The notes below the pieces were generated by a model. The model ran no database searches. It was given only the letters and a program-made list of their open reading frames with translations, and was not told the origin of the DNA. A DNA stretch of 64,000 nucleotides from Vulcanimicrobiota bacterium (GTDB lineage: Bacteria > Vulcanimicrobiota > Xenobia > Xenobiales > JADMJV01): contig JAHBVR010000005.1 of NCBI GenBank assembly GCA_019637395.1, positions 1-64,000 on the forward strand. The letters run 5' to 3'. How positions within the stretch are numbered: position 1 is the stretch's first letter; each line of letters starts with the position of its first letter. The translations under genes and the position numbers were made by a program. Below, piece after piece: positions 23,579-32,836 of the stretch.

Positions 23579-25878
23579 CGGATCTCCTCGTTGCTTTTCT
23601 CGAGCAGCTGGCGGGAGATAATGACACGCATGATCTCGTTGGTGCCCTCGAGGATTTGGTGTACGCGTGCGTCGCGCAGGTAACGTTCCAGCGGATATTC
23701 CCGCATATAACCGTAGCCGCCGTGAATCTGCAGGGCCTGGTTGCAGATCTGGAAGCCCAGGTCGGTGGCCGTCAGTTTGGCCATGGCGCAGTAGGCGGTG
23801 GCCTGGGAGCTGCCCTGGTCCAAACGGCTGGCGGCGGCCCGGATCAGTTGGCGCGCGGTGGCCAGTTGCGTGGCCATATCGGCCACTTTGAACTGGAGCG
23901 CCTGGAAGTCAGCCAGCGGTCTCTGGAACTGAGAGCGTTCGTGCATATAGCGACGCGCCGCCTCGAGGGCGGCTCGGGCGGCTCCCACCGAACAGGTGCC
24001 GATGTTGAGCCGGCCGCCGTCCAGTCCTTTCATAGCGATGCGGAAGCCCTCGCCTTCCTCACCCAGAAGATGGTCGGCGGGAATGCGCACGTTCTCGAAG
24101 GTGATGCCGCGAGTTGGCTGGCTGCGCCAGCCCAGCTTTTCCTCATTGCGTCCGAAGATCAGACCGGGGGTATCGGCCGGCACCAAGAAAGCACTGATGC
24201 CTTTCGGCCCCTCGCCTCCACTGCGAGCCATCACCACCAGGGCATCACTGGCCCCCGCGCCCGACACGAAAGCCTTGCTGCCGTTAAGGAGGTAGTCCGG
24301 GCCGTCGCGCCGGGCGGTGGTCTGCAGAGAGGCCGCGTCCGAACCGGCATCGGGTTCGGTCAGGCAGTAGGAACCCAGCACTTCGCCGGCGGCCAGGCGC
24401 CGACCCCAATCCGACGCCACCTCGGTGCGGGCCCACTGGGTGACCATCCAGGTCACCATATTGTGGATGGTGATGTAGGCTGTGGTGGAAGGGCAGGCGG
24501 CGGCCAGTTCTTCGAAAAGGATGGTCGCGTCCAGCCGGCTCAGTCCTAAACCCCCGTGCTCTTCAGCGGCATAAAGACCGCAGAAGCCCATTTGGGCGGC
24601 CCGGCCGATCACCTCGCGCGGAAAGAAGTGCTGTTCGTCCCAGCTGGCCGCCAGAGGCGCCAGTTCGCTCCGGGCAAATTCCCGAGCGGCACTTTGAAAG
24701 GCCCGCTGGTCCTCGTTCAGGTCTCCATCCAGACAATATTCCGGGCAGGCAGGGTCGAGTACCCGACGGGCCACCACCACTCGCATGATTTCGTTGGTTC
24801 CGGCCAGGATCTGGTGGGCCCGCGTGTCGCGCAGGTGACGCTCCAACGGCAGGTCCCGGAGATAGCCGTTGCCGCCGTGGATCTGCAGGGCTTCGTTACA
24901 AACGCGAAAGCCCGTGTCGGTGGCCAACTGCTTGGCCATGGCGCTGAACATGGGGGCGTCCGCCTGAGCGCCGTCCAGCTTGCGGGCTGCCAGTTGCACC
25001 ATCTGGCGGGCCGCCACCAGTTCGGTGGCCATGTCGGCCAGTTTGAACTGCAAGCCCTGAAAACTGGCCAGCGGTTTGCGGAATTGTTCGCGTTGCTGCA
25101 TGTAAGCGCGGGTGGCCTGCAGTGCGGACTGAGCGGCTCCCAGCGAGCAACTGGCGATGTTGAGGCGTTCCCGGTCCAGCCCCTGCATGGCGATGCGGAA
25201 ACCGTCACCCTCCGTGCCCAGCAGATTCTCGAAGGGGACGATAACGTTCTCGAACTTGAGGCTGCGGGTGGGATGGCTGTGCCAGCCCAGTTTGTCCAGG
25301 GCGGGCCCCAGGTCGATTCCGGGACTGTCGGCGGGCACGGCGAAGGCGGACAGGCCGTCGGCTCCGTCTCCGCCGCTGCGGGCCAGAACCAACAACAGGT
25401 CGGTTTCTCCGGCCCCCGAGACGAACGCCTTGCTGCCGTTGAGCACCCAGCCGGCCGGTCCGTGACGGGCGCTGGTGCGCAGCGAGGCCAGGTCCGAACC
25501 GGATCCTGATTCGGTCAGACAGTAGGAGGTCAGAGCCTGACCTGTGGCCAGGCGCCGGCCCCAGGCTTCTTTCAGAGCGGGTTGACCGAAGCGCAGGACC
25601 AATCCGGAAACCATGTTGTGGATGCTCAGATAGGCGGTGGTGGATGTGCAGCCGGCCGCCAGTTCTTCGAAGACTTGACCGGCTTCCAGCAGGCTGAGGC
25701 CCAGGCCGCCCCAGGAGGGGTCGAGGGTGAGTCCGCAAAAACCCAGCCGCCCCGCCGCGCGCAGGGCCTCGCGCGGAAACAGGCACTCTTTGTCCCAGCG
25801 CGCGGCGTGAGGAGCGAAGTGCTCGCGGGCGAAATCGCGGGCCCGCTCTTGCAGGCTCTGGCTCGTCTCTAAAACCAT
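23575..25878 (-). CDS. Tandem-fused acyl-CoA dehydrogenase (two complete ACAD units)
   Basis: A 767-residue protein made of two full acyl-CoA dehydrogenases (about 1-375 and 388-760); the family is normally ~380 residues. Each unit has the FAD/substrate signature SYCLTE-GSD, the GSKAFVSGAG segment, QIHGG-GY and a terminal TNEIMR. In unit 2 the catalytic glutamate is in HQILEGTNE (E744), the position used by short/medium-chain and isobutyryl-CoA dehydrogenases. In unit 1 that residue is Ala (HQILAGTNE, A359), but a Glu occurs in GLDRERL (E237), the position of the catalytic base of isovaleryl-CoA and long-chain dehydrogenases; unit 2 has GLDGGRL there. Both units could therefore be active with different substrates. 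Isobutyryl-CoA is the expected substrate of unit 2 from the operon. Confidence 0.9.
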   Translation of the reverse strand: MVLETSQSLQERARDFAREHFAPHAARWDKECLFPREALRAAGRLGFCGLTLDPSWGGLGLSLLEAGQVFEELAAGCTSTTAYLSIHNMVSGLVLRFGQPALKEAWGRRLATGQALTSYCLTESGSGSDLASLRTSARHGPAGWVLNGSKAFVSGAGETDLLLVLARSGGDGADGLSAFAVPADSPGIDLGPALDKLGWHSHPTRSLKFENVIVPFENLLGTEGDGFRIAMQGLDRERLNIASCSLGAAQSALQATRAYMQQREQFRKPLASFQGLQFKLADMATELVAARQMVQLAARKLDGAQADAPMFSAMAKQLATDTGFRVCNEALQIHGGNGYLRDLPLERHLRDTRAHQILAGTNEIMRVVVARRVLDPACPEYCLDGDLNEDQRAFQSAAREFARSELAPLAASWDEQHFFPREVIGRAAQMGFCGLYAAEEHGGLGLSRLDATILFEELAAACPSTTAYITIHNMVTWMVTQWARTEVASDWGRRLAAGEVLGSYCLTEPDAGSDAASLQTTARRDGPDYLLNGSKAFVSGAGASDALVVMARSGGEGPKGISAFLVPADTPGLIFGRNEEKLGWRSQPTRGITFENVRIPADHLLGEEGEGFRIAMKGLDGGRLNIGTCSVGAARAALEAARRYMHERSQFQRPLADFQALQFKVADMATQLATARQLIRAAASRLDQGSSQATAYCAMAKLTATDLGFQICNQALQIHGGYGYMREYPLERYLRDARVHQILEGTNEIMRVIISRQLLEKSNEEIR

Positions 25879-25886
25879 AGAATTCC

Positions 25887-27383
25887 TTACTTGCTCAGGC
25901 TGATGGTGGTATTGAGCGGGGCCACGGTCTGATCATCGAACCAGCGGGCCGTGACCGTTTTGGTCTGAGTGTAAAAGAGCACGGCCTGCTTGCCGTAGGG
26001 GCCCAGGTCTCCCAGTTTAGAAGCACGTGAACCGGTGAAAGAAAACAGGGGAACGGGCACAGGGATGGGGACGTTGATGCCGACCTGGCCGACCTCGATT
26101 TCCTCCTGAAACTTGCGTGCTGCCGCGCCCGACTGGGTGAAGATGGAAGTACCGTTTCCATTCGGATTCCGGTTGATGAAAGCGATGGCTTCATCCAGCG
26201 TTTCGGCTTGGCAAAGACACAGAACCGGTCCGAAGATTTCCTCGTCATAAATGCTCATACCCGGCTTTACTTTGGAGAAGATGGTCGGGCCCACGAAGTT
26301 TCCGCTTTGGAGCGTGGACTCCAGAGCTGGCTCGCGGCCGTCCAGCTCTATGTGCGCGCCCTCCACCTGGCCACTGGCGATCAGGCGCTCCACTCTTTCT
26401 CGGGCGGCTTTGGAGATCAAAGGCCCCACCTCGGTGCCCTGGGCGGCCCCATCGCCGACCTTCAAGCTTTTGGCTCGTTCCACCAGCTCGGGAACCCACT
26501 GGTTGGCGGCGCCGACCAGGACCACTACGGAGACGGCCATACAGCGCTGTCCGGCGGCACCGAACGAGGAGCCGGCCAGAGCATTGAGAGTCTGCTCTTT
26601 GTTGGCGTCGGGCAGCACCACGGCGTGATTCTTGGCGCCCATCATGCACTGGACGCGCTTGCCGGCCCGGTTGGCTCGCTCGTATACGTGGGTTCCTACT
26701 CGGGTCGAGCCGACAAAGGAGATGGCTTTCACATCGGGATGATCGCAGAGCGCGTCCACCACGGGAGCGGTGCCATGCACCACGTTGAGCACCCCGGCGG
26801 GTATGCCCGCCTGCAGGGCCAGTTCCACCAGACGCATGGTGCACATTGGATCCTGCTCGGAGGGCTTGAGCACGAAGGTATTGCCGCAGGCGATGGCCAT
26901 AGGGAACATCCACAGCGGAATCATGGCCGGAAAGTTGAACGGAGTGATGCCGGCGCACACGCCCAGCGGTTGTTGCAGAGTGTAGGTGTCGATGCCGCCG
27001 GCCACGTTATTGGCCAGTTCGCCCATCTGCAGGGTGCCGATGTTGGCGGCGTGTTCCACAACTTCCAGTCCGCGAAAGACGTCGCCCTCGGCATCAGCCA
27101 GCGTCTTGCCTTGCTCGGCTGTGAGCAAGGCGGCGATTTCCTGAGTGTGCTCGCGAATCAGTTGTTGATACCTGAGAAAAATGCGCGCTCGGGTGCCGAT
27201 GGGGGTGTAACGCCAGCCGGCAAAAGCCCGTTTGGCGGCCCCCACGGCCGCCTCTACTTCCCTCGCGGTCGCCACCGGCACGCGGGCCAGCACGGTCTGG
27301 GTGGCGGGATTGATGACCTCTCGCCATTCGGAAGTCTGGGACTCGACGAACTGTCCGTCGATCAGCAGCTTGATAGTTTGCAA
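25887..27383 (-). CDS. mmsA: Methylmalonate-semialdehyde dehydrogenase (acylating)
   Basis: A 498-residue aldehyde dehydrogenase converting methylmalonate semialdehyde to propionyl-CoA and CO2. Visible are [15 protein letters not shown] (NAD-binding turn), [12 protein letters not shown], the catalytic Cys in [13 protein letters not shown] (residue ~285), and [10 protein letters not shown]. The start is taken as TTG at 27383 ([14 protein letters not shown]), preceded by GGGAGCGA; this gives the normal MmsA length, whereas the longer frame would run into the leader. It is the first gene after a cobalamin riboswitch (27580-27762) and heads the operon down to rsgA. Confidence 0.94.
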   Translation of the reverse strand: MQTIKLLIDGQFVESQTSEWREVINPATQTVLARVPVATAREVEAAVGAAKRAFAGWRYTPIGTRARIFLRYQQLIREHTQEIAALLTAEQGKTLADAEGDVFRGLEVVEHAANIGTLQMGELANNVAGGIDTYTLQQPLGVCAGITPFNFPAMIPLWMFPMAIACGNTFVLKPSEQDPMCTMRLVELALQAGIPAGVLNVVHGTAPVVDALCDHPDVKAISFVGSTRVGTHVYERANRAGKRVQCMMGAKNHAVVLPDANKEQTLNALAGSSFGAAGQRCMAVSVVVLVGAANQWVPELVERAKSLKVGDGAAQGTEVGPLISKAARERVERLIASGQVEGAHIELDGREPALESTLQSGNFVGPTIFSKVKPGMSIYDEEIFGPVLCLCQAETLDEAIAFINRNPNGNGTSIFTQSGAAARKFQEEIEVGQVGINVPIPVPVPLFSFTGSRASKLGDLGPYGKQAVLFYTQTKTVTARWFDDQTVAPLNTTISLSK

Positions 27384-27579
27384 GATTCGCTCCCAATGAG
27401 CCGCGCAACCAAAGCCAAGACAAACCTGGAGGAAGCCTGCCTTTGACCTCAGCCCCCGCGGGCAAATGTAGAAGCCGCGGGAAAGGGAATGAGCAGGAAG
27501 GCGCAAGCTGGCGCCGCCGGCCGCCCCCCATCGAGGCTTCACGGTCACTTACCGGCTCGTTTTCAGGATCGAGCGGGCA

Positions 27580-27762
27580 GCCGGCAGGTCTTCGGACTCG
27601 TGAGCGGGCGCGATGCTGATCGCGTTTTCCGACTCTCCACGGCTTCCCAGTTCGGGTCGAACCAGTGCACGTTGTGGATTTTGTTCTCACTTACCGCTGC
27701 GGGGCAGTCCTGGAATCACACCAGGTTCCCTTTTAAGCCCGGAGTGGATACCGGGTCACCAA
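27580..27762 (-). promoter_or_regulatory. Cobalamin (AdoCbl-type) riboswitch upstream of mmsA
   Basis: Read on the minus strand the segment has the family's ordered boxes: GGTGACCCGG near the 5' end, AAAAGGGAACCTGGTG, CTGCCCCGCAGCGGT, a variable middle, and a final GAAGACCTGCCGG. About 200 bases separate it from the mmsA start. The GCCGGC of the 3' box can pair with a downstream GGCGGCCGGCG run, a likely expression platform. Cobalamin would be expected to switch off the valine/methylcitrate operon. Confidence 0.94.
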
Positions 27763-27844
27763 GCGTCCCGATAGTAAGGCTGGAGTTCATCGCTTGTCAA
27801 TGGCCTGGGGGAATGGCCGGCCTGAGCTGGAAAATTCAACCTGA

Positions 27845-29572
27845 GTGATCGACATTCTCTTCCTCAGTCCGCCCCGGCGACACGACGGTTCCAATTATCT
27901 GTTCAACAACGCCACTTTGCAACTGGGCAGCTTTTTGCACCAGAACGGTCTGGACGTCCGTATTGAACCGCTGATCGGGCCAGCCTGGCGAGACCAGTTG
28001 GAGCGGGCGTTGAGTTTTTGGAAACCGCGCTGGGCGGCCATCAGCTGCAAGTGGTGGGATACCGTTTACGGAGCCACCGAGGTGGCCCGCTACATTCGCG
28101 AAAATCACCCTGGAGTCAAGCTGGTCTCCGGCGGTCAGACGGCTACTTCCTTTGCGGAAGATCTGGTGGCGCAAGATTATTTCCACGCGGTCATCACCGG
28201 CGACGCCGAAGTGCCTTTGACTCACCTGGTAAAGGGGGAGCCGGATTGCAACGTGGTGCTCAAGGCCAACGGCGTGGTCAGCCGCTTGCCTCAGAAATAC
28301 GTGCAGCCCCGCACGGGTGGCGATAAGTTGCAGCTAATCTCCGATTTGACCGAGATTGCACCCACCGAATTGCTCTACCAGGCCGGCTTTACGGCTCCTT
28401 TTGTATGGACCGGCAAAGGCTGCCGCAGTACCTGTAGCTATTGTTCGGGCAGCGCTTTCGGGCACAAGAAGCTCTTCGGCCGCACCGGCTTTCAATATCG
28501 ACCGGTGGAAGACGTAATTTCCGACATGCAGGCGCTCAGTCCCTGGACGCGCAATGCGGTCATGTTTGATTTCGATCCGGTGACCGACCCCGGACGCGAA
28601 GATTACTATCTGGAAATAGCCCGCCAGTTGCCGCCCAAGCGCTATCACGCCGCCTTCTACTGCTGGACTCTGCCGACCAAAGAGTTTATAGCCCAGGTCA
28701 GCGAATTATTCGCCAGCGCCATCATCTCTCTGGACGCACAGACCTATAGCGAGCCGCTACGCCTGCGCCTGGCCACCAAGAAGCAAATCAAGCCTTACGC
28801 ATCGGATCAGGAATTGCTGGGCATTCTCGACTACCTGCGCAATTTCCCCAACATTCACGGCATCGTTTACGGCATTCTCGGGCTGCAGGGCGAGACGCCC
28901 TATGACGTCGAGCGCGGCGAAAGCCTGATGGCCTACATTCAAGACGCCTATCACGACGTGCTTCAGCCCAACGGTGTCCATACCACCCCGCTCAGCGTGG
29001 AGCCTGATTCGCTGATGGACCGAAATCCCGAGAAATACGGCATGACACGCCTGCGCCACGGCCTGGACGATTATCTGGCCTTCACCAAAATGCAGTTTTA
29101 TTCCAGCGGTCAGTTCACCTGGTCCAATCAATATTCGGAAGAGGACCCGCATCCATACGGCGTGCACCAGAGTCATGAGGATCCGGCCCGGGTATTTCAC
29201 GATTTCAAGCGAATTCAGGGCCGCATCAACGACAAATCTCAGCGTTGGGATGCCGAGAAGGCGGTGCGCAGCCTGCGGTTGGAAGAAGGCAGGTTGATCT
29301 TGAATTTGCAGACGCGATCGATTTTTCAGGATGACTGGAGGCTGATTCTGTGGGCCGCCGCCGAGGCTCTGTCGAGGAACCTGCCGGAAGTGGTCATCAA
29401 TACCCAGCAGGCCCACGTGCGCGTCCCTCCCGCTCAGATCTTTCCTTTTGACGATCAGTTTGGCTGGGCCGAGAGCCAGTGGGCCCAGATTCGCCAGGCA
29501 CGCGACAGCGGCAAGTTGAACATCCGTTACGATCTGGGTTCGACCACCGACCTGGGGTTTCTGGTGCAGTGA
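27845..29572 (+). CDS. B12-binding-domain radical SAM protein
   Basis: A 575-residue protein with an N-terminal Rossmann-like domain (residues ~1-140; LFLSPPRR, LVSGGQTAT, VITGDAE) of the cobalamin-binding type and a radical SAM domain whose cluster motif is GCRSTCSYCSGS (CxxxCxxC, about 197-208), followed by FDFDPVTDPG and a TIM-barrel-like region. I do not see a classical DxHxxG motif, so base-off cobalamin binding is uncertain. The start is a GTG at 27845, the first in-frame start, with only a weak ribosome site. It is transcribed away from the riboswitch-led operon. The product is not predictable. Confidence 0.82.
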   Translation: MIDILFLSPPRRHDGSNYLFNNATLQLGSFLHQNGLDVRIEPLIGPAWRDQLERALSFWKPRWAAISCKWWDTVYGATEVARYIRENHPGVKLVSGGQTATSFAEDLVAQDYFHAVITGDAEVPLTHLVKGEPDCNVVLKANGVVSRLPQKYVQPRTGGDKLQLISDLTEIAPTELLYQAGFTAPFVWTGKGCRSTCSYCSGSAFGHKKLFGRTGFQYRPVEDVISDMQALSPWTRNAVMFDFDPVTDPGREDYYLEIARQLPPKRYHAAFYCWTLPTKEFIAQVSELFASAIISLDAQTYSEPLRLRLATKKQIKPYASDQELLGILDYLRNFPNIHGIVYGILGLQGETPYDVERGESLMAYIQDAYHDVLQPNGVHTTPLSVEPDSLMDRNPEKYGMTRLRHGLDDYLAFTKMQFYSSGQFTWSNQYSEEDPHPYGVHQSHEDPARVFHDFKRIQGRINDKSQRWDAEKAVRSLRLEEGRLILNLQTRSIFQDDWRLILWAAAEALSRNLPEVVINTQQAHVRVPPAQIFPFDDQFGWAESQWAQIRQARDSGKLNIRYDLGSTTDLGFLVQ

Positions 29573-29575
29573 AGA

Positions 29576-29607
29576 GACCGGGGATCCTCCTGGGAAGACC
29601 CCCGGTC
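29576..29607. terminator. Hairpin between convergent genes
   Basis: GACCGGGG (29576-29583) and CCCCGGTC (29600-29607) form a perfect 8-bp stem in the 46-base gap between the radical SAM and metE stop codons. No T-run follows on either side, so termination efficiency is uncertain. Confidence 0.45.
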
Positions 29608-29618
29608 GCCAGCCTATC

Positions 29619-31877
29619 CTATCGCAGGGACTCGGACTCGGCGCGCACCTGGCGGGCGGCCTCGACCATCGCCTCGAGAGCCATTTCGACTTCGCGCCAA
29701 CCACGGGTCTTCAGGCCGCAGTCGGGGTTGACCCAGAGGCGGTCAGGATCGACCCGGCGGCGGGCCTCGCGCAGCAGGTCGGCCATTTCCGCCACGCTGG
29801 GCACGCGCGGGGAATGGATGTCATAAACGCCGGGCCCGATCGCGTTGGGATAGTCCGCGAAGGGTGCCAGGCTTTCCATGCGGGAGCGGGCGGTCTCGAT
29901 AAAGAGCACGTCGGCATCCAGGGCGGCCACCGAGGGCAAGATGTCCTCGAACTCCGAGTAGCACATGTGGGTGTGGATCTGGGTGGCGTCGGCAACGCCT
30001 GAAGTAGCGATGCGGAACGAGTTGACGGCCCATTCCAGGTAGTGTTCCCATTGATTGCGGCGTAATGGTAGACCTTCGCGGATAGCCGGCTCGTCCACCT
30101 GGATCAGGCGGATTCCCGCCTTTTCCAGGTCGCAGACTTCGTCGCGCAGAGCCAGGGCCAGCTGCAGGCAGGTAAGACTGCGCGGCTGGTCGGTGCGAAC
30201 GAATGACCACTGCAGGATGGTGACCGGGCCGGTGAGCATGCCCTTGACCGGCTTGGAGGTCAGCGATTGAGCGTAGCTGGCCCACTCGACCGTCATCGGG
30301 TGTTTGCGTTCCACGTCACCGAAAAGAACAGGTGGTTTCACACAGCGCGAGCCGTAACTCTGGACCCAGCCGTTGCGAGTAAAGACGAAGCCGTGCAGTT
30401 TTTCGCCGAAGTATTCGACCATGTCGTTGCGCTCGTATTCTCCGTGGACCAGCACGTCCAGTCCCAGGGCTTCCTGACGGCGAATGCAGTCAGCGGTGGC
30501 ATTGCGCAGAAACTCCTGGTACTGCTCGTCGCTGATCTTTCCCTGACGATGGGCGGCCCGCTGACTGCGGATCTCCTGGGTCTGTGGGAAGGAGCCGATG
30601 GTGGTGGTCGGCAGCAGCGGCAAGGTGAGTTGAACTTCACGCCGCTTGGCGAACTCGGAAACTCGGTGGGCCTGAGCTTCGGAGACGGCCTCGGTGCGCG
30701 CGCGTACCTGCGGATTGGTGACCCGTTGGGAAGCTTTGCGCTGTTCCTGGGCCTGGCGGGATTCGTCGAACAGCTTGCCCCGGCCGGCTCCCAGCGCCGC
30801 CAGCTCGGCCAGTTTCTCTTCGGCGAAGGCCATCCAATTCTTGACTTCCGGATCCAGGTCTTTCTCTCCGCGCAGGCTGACCGGCGAGTGCAGCAAGGAG
30901 CAAGAAGTGGCGATCAGCAGCTGGCGGCCCGGTTTGCGGGCCGCCTCGATCACCTGGTGGTAAGCGGCATCCAGGTCGCAGCGCCAGATGTTGCGACCGT
31001 CGACCAATCCTAGCGACAGAACCAACGATTCCGGGACTCTCTGCAAGAGATCCCACAGGTCCTGGTGGCTGCGGGTGCGGTCAACGTGCAGCCCGTCCAG
31101 AGGATATTGCAGCACCAGATCCAGATTCTCTTCCAGATCGCCGAAGTAAGTGGTGACCATCAACTTCGGGCGTTCTTTCAACTCACCCAGGAAGGCGAAG
31201 GCCTGACGATAGGCGGCTTTCTCATCGGCGCTCAGGTCCGTCACCAGACAGGGCTCGTCCAATTGGACCCAGGCAACTTTCTTGTCGGCCAATTGCTTGA
31301 GCAACTGGCCGTAGACTTTGAGAAGTCCGTCCAGCAGTGCGTAGGGCCGGTCATCGGCAGTTCGCGATAGTTTCAGGAAAGTGACGGGACCGATCAGCAC
31401 CGGCCGCGCCTCCAGCCCCAGGGCTCGAGCTTCTTCCAGTTCTTGGAACAGCTTCTCGGGGTGCAGTTCGAAGTTCTGGCCGGCTTCCAGTTCCGGGACG
31501 ATGTAGTGATAGTTCGTGTCGAACCACTTTTTCATGGCCAGGGCCGGCACGTCGGCGCCGCTGGCCTGATCCTGAAAGCCGCGCGCCATGGCAAAATAGC
31601 GTTGGTGCGGGTCCTGGATGCCTCGGTAGGCCGCGGGGACAGCCCCAAAAAGGACGGCTGTGTCGAGGACCTGGTCGTAGTAGGAGAAATCGTTGCAGGG
31701 CAGCACCGAAATTCCGGCGGTCTGCATCAATTGCCAGTGGCGGGCGCGCAGGTCGGCGGCCACTTTCTGGAGCTCAGCCAGACTGGACTTGCCGGACCAG
31801 TAGGATTCCAGGGCAAATTTGAGTTCACGCTCCGCGCCCATACGCGGGAAGCCCAAGCAACTGGTGGAGATGGTCAT
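29619..31877 (-). CDS. metE: Cobalamin-independent methionine synthase
   Basis: A 752-residue MetE, transferring the methyl group from 5-methyltetrahydrofolate (polyglutamate) to homocysteine. The N-terminal half begins TSCLGFPRMGAERELKFALE and the catalytic C-terminal half has TTTIGSFPQT, DVLVHGE(Y)ERNDMVEYFGE, the zinc ligands in THMCYSEF and the last zinc Cys in NPDCGLKTR. Length is normal (~755). The ATG at 31877 overlaps the stop of a 22-codon leader ORF. A cobalamin riboswitch lies upstream. MetE needs zinc, so B12 shortage raises zinc demand, which is interesting next to the zinc cluster. Confidence 0.97.
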   Translation of the reverse strand: MTISTSCLGFPRMGAERELKFALESYWSGKSSLAELQKVAADLRARHWQLMQTAGISVLPCNDFSYYDQVLDTAVLFGAVPAAYRGIQDPHQRYFAMARGFQDQASGADVPALAMKKWFDTNYHYIVPELEAGQNFELHPEKLFQELEEARALGLEARPVLIGPVTFLKLSRTADDRPYALLDGLLKVYGQLLKQLADKKVAWVQLDEPCLVTDLSADEKAAYRQAFAFLGELKERPKLMVTTYFGDLEENLDLVLQYPLDGLHVDRTRSHQDLWDLLQRVPESLVLSLGLVDGRNIWRCDLDAAYHQVIEAARKPGRQLLIATSCSLLHSPVSLRGEKDLDPEVKNWMAFAEEKLAELAALGAGRGKLFDESRQAQEQRKASQRVTNPQVRARTEAVSEAQAHRVSEFAKRREVQLTLPLLPTTTIGSFPQTQEIRSQRAAHRQGKISDEQYQEFLRNATADCIRRQEALGLDVLVHGEYERNDMVEYFGEKLHGFVFTRNGWVQSYGSRCVKPPVLFGDVERKHPMTVEWASYAQSLTSKPVKGMLTGPVTILQWSFVRTDQPRSLTCLQLALALRDEVCDLEKAGIRLIQVDEPAIREGLPLRRNQWEHYLEWAVNSFRIATSGVADATQIHTHMCYSEFEDILPSVAALDADVLFIETARSRMESLAPFADYPNAIGPGVYDIHSPRVPSVAEMADLLREARRRVDPDRLWVNPDCGLKTRGWREVEMALEAMVEAARQVRAESESLR

Positions 31878-31942
31878 TGGCTGCGGCCCTCCCGCAGCGA
31901 GTTGGCCGGACGATTGCCGCCGGCGGTCTTAAGAGATTGCAT
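31874..31942 (-). CDS. Leader ORF overlapping the metE start (22 aa)
   Basis: ATG at 31942 follows AAAGGAG five bases upstream and opens a 22-codon frame (starting MQSLKTAGG) that ends in the TGA overlapping metE's ATG. The surrounding sequence, from GCGCGGCTCAT to the first five codons, aligns with the start region of mmsA (MQTIK). It is therefore probably a relic of the mmsA start carried along when the riboswitch leader was duplicated, possibly kept for translational coupling. Confidence 0.5.
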   Translation of the reverse strand: MQSLKTAGGNRPANSLREGRSQ

Positions 31943-32137
31943 GTTCCGCTCCTTTATGAGCCGCGCAACCAAAGCTAAGACAGGGCGTGCGCGCCTGCCT
32001 TTGACCTCAGCCCCCGCGGGCAGTAGATGAGGCCGCGACGGATAAACGGGCAAGGAAACGCAAGGAGGCGCTGCCGGCCGCCCCCCGACGAGGCTTCTCG
32101 GTCGTTTACCAGCTCGTTTTTGTGGTCGAGCGGGCAG

Positions 32138-32318
32138 CCGGCAGGTCTTCGGACTTGTGAGCAGGCGCGATTCTCATCGCATTTTCCGACTCTCCACGGC
32201 TTCCCGGTTCGGGTTTGAACCAGTGCACGTTGTGGATTTTGTTCTCACTTACCGCTGCGGGGCAGTCCTGGAATCGCACCAGGTTCCCTTTTAAGCCCGG
32301 AGTGGATACCAGGACACC
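32138..32318 (-). promoter_or_regulatory. Cobalamin riboswitch upstream of metE
   Basis: Minus-strand boxes: AAAAGGGAACCTGGTGCGAT, CTGCCCCGCAGCGGT and GAAGACCTGCCGG. Nearly the whole element and its downstream leader are homologous to the one before mmsA. Control of metE by B12 through this riboswitch class is well established; here about 260 bases separate aptamer and gene, with a GC-rich hairpin-forming expression platform. Confidence 0.94.
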
Positions 32319-32338
32319 AAGCTCCAGAATGCTAAGCC

Positions 32339-32836
32339 TCATTCCGCGGATTTGTCAAGGGAGCGTTTGCGTAATCGCTGGTAGGCCAGCAGCAGGCCGG
32401 TGAAAAGCAACGCCAGCATGCCCAGCGTGGCGCTCACCATCACCGGCATACGCAGTTTCCCAAGCTTCCAGAGGAAGTGAGCCTCCGAAAAGTAGCCACT
32501 CAGAAAGCCCCCACGCTCGACCTTTTCGGCCTGGCCGGTCTCTCCGTCGACGCGTACGCCTCGTGAGCCGCCGATGACCAGCCAGCTCAGACGGCCGTCG
32601 CGTTGTTCCAGAGTCATGGAAGAGATCTTGAGCGGAGGATCGGAAACGGCGTTGGCGGCTCGAGCAGCCGCTTGCGCGTCGACGCGCAGGCGGGGAAGCT
32701 CGAGGGCCTGGTAGTGTACGCCGGATGTGGTCGAGCGCGGTAGGGCGCCGAGGAATCCGCTGGAGGTCCAGGCGAACATGGGCAGGGCGCACAGCAGGCC
32801 CAGCCACAGGTGCAACCAGGCTACACGGCGGGTCAC
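32339..32836 (-). CDS. PepSY-domain membrane protein
   Basis: A 165-residue protein with an N-terminal hydrophobic helix (VAWLHLWLGLLCALPMFAW), a periplasmic PepSY-like domain (residues ~45-110; AARAANAV, ISSMTLEQRDGRLSWLVIGGSRGVRVDGETGQ) and a second transmembrane helix near 130-150 (VMVSATLGMLALLFTGLLLAY) with a basic tail. PepSY-TM proteins are often linked to siderophore or metal reduction. Its ATG overlaps the stop of the acyl-AMP ligase gene, so both are under the cobalamin riboswitch at 34652. Confidence 0.72.
   Translation of the reverse strand: MTRRVAWLHLWLGLLCALPMFAWTSSGFLGALPRSTTSGVHYQALELPRLRVDAQAAARAANAVSDPPLKISSMTLEQRDGRLSWLVIGGSRGVRVDGETGQAEKVERGGFLSGYFSEAHFLWKLGKLRMPVMVSATLGMLALLFTGLLLAYQRLRKRSLDKSAE

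Noticed and set aside
26208-27446. 412-codon plus-strand frame opposite mmsA
   Set aside because: It is antisense to a secure aldehyde dehydrogenase, with no ribosome site or domain.
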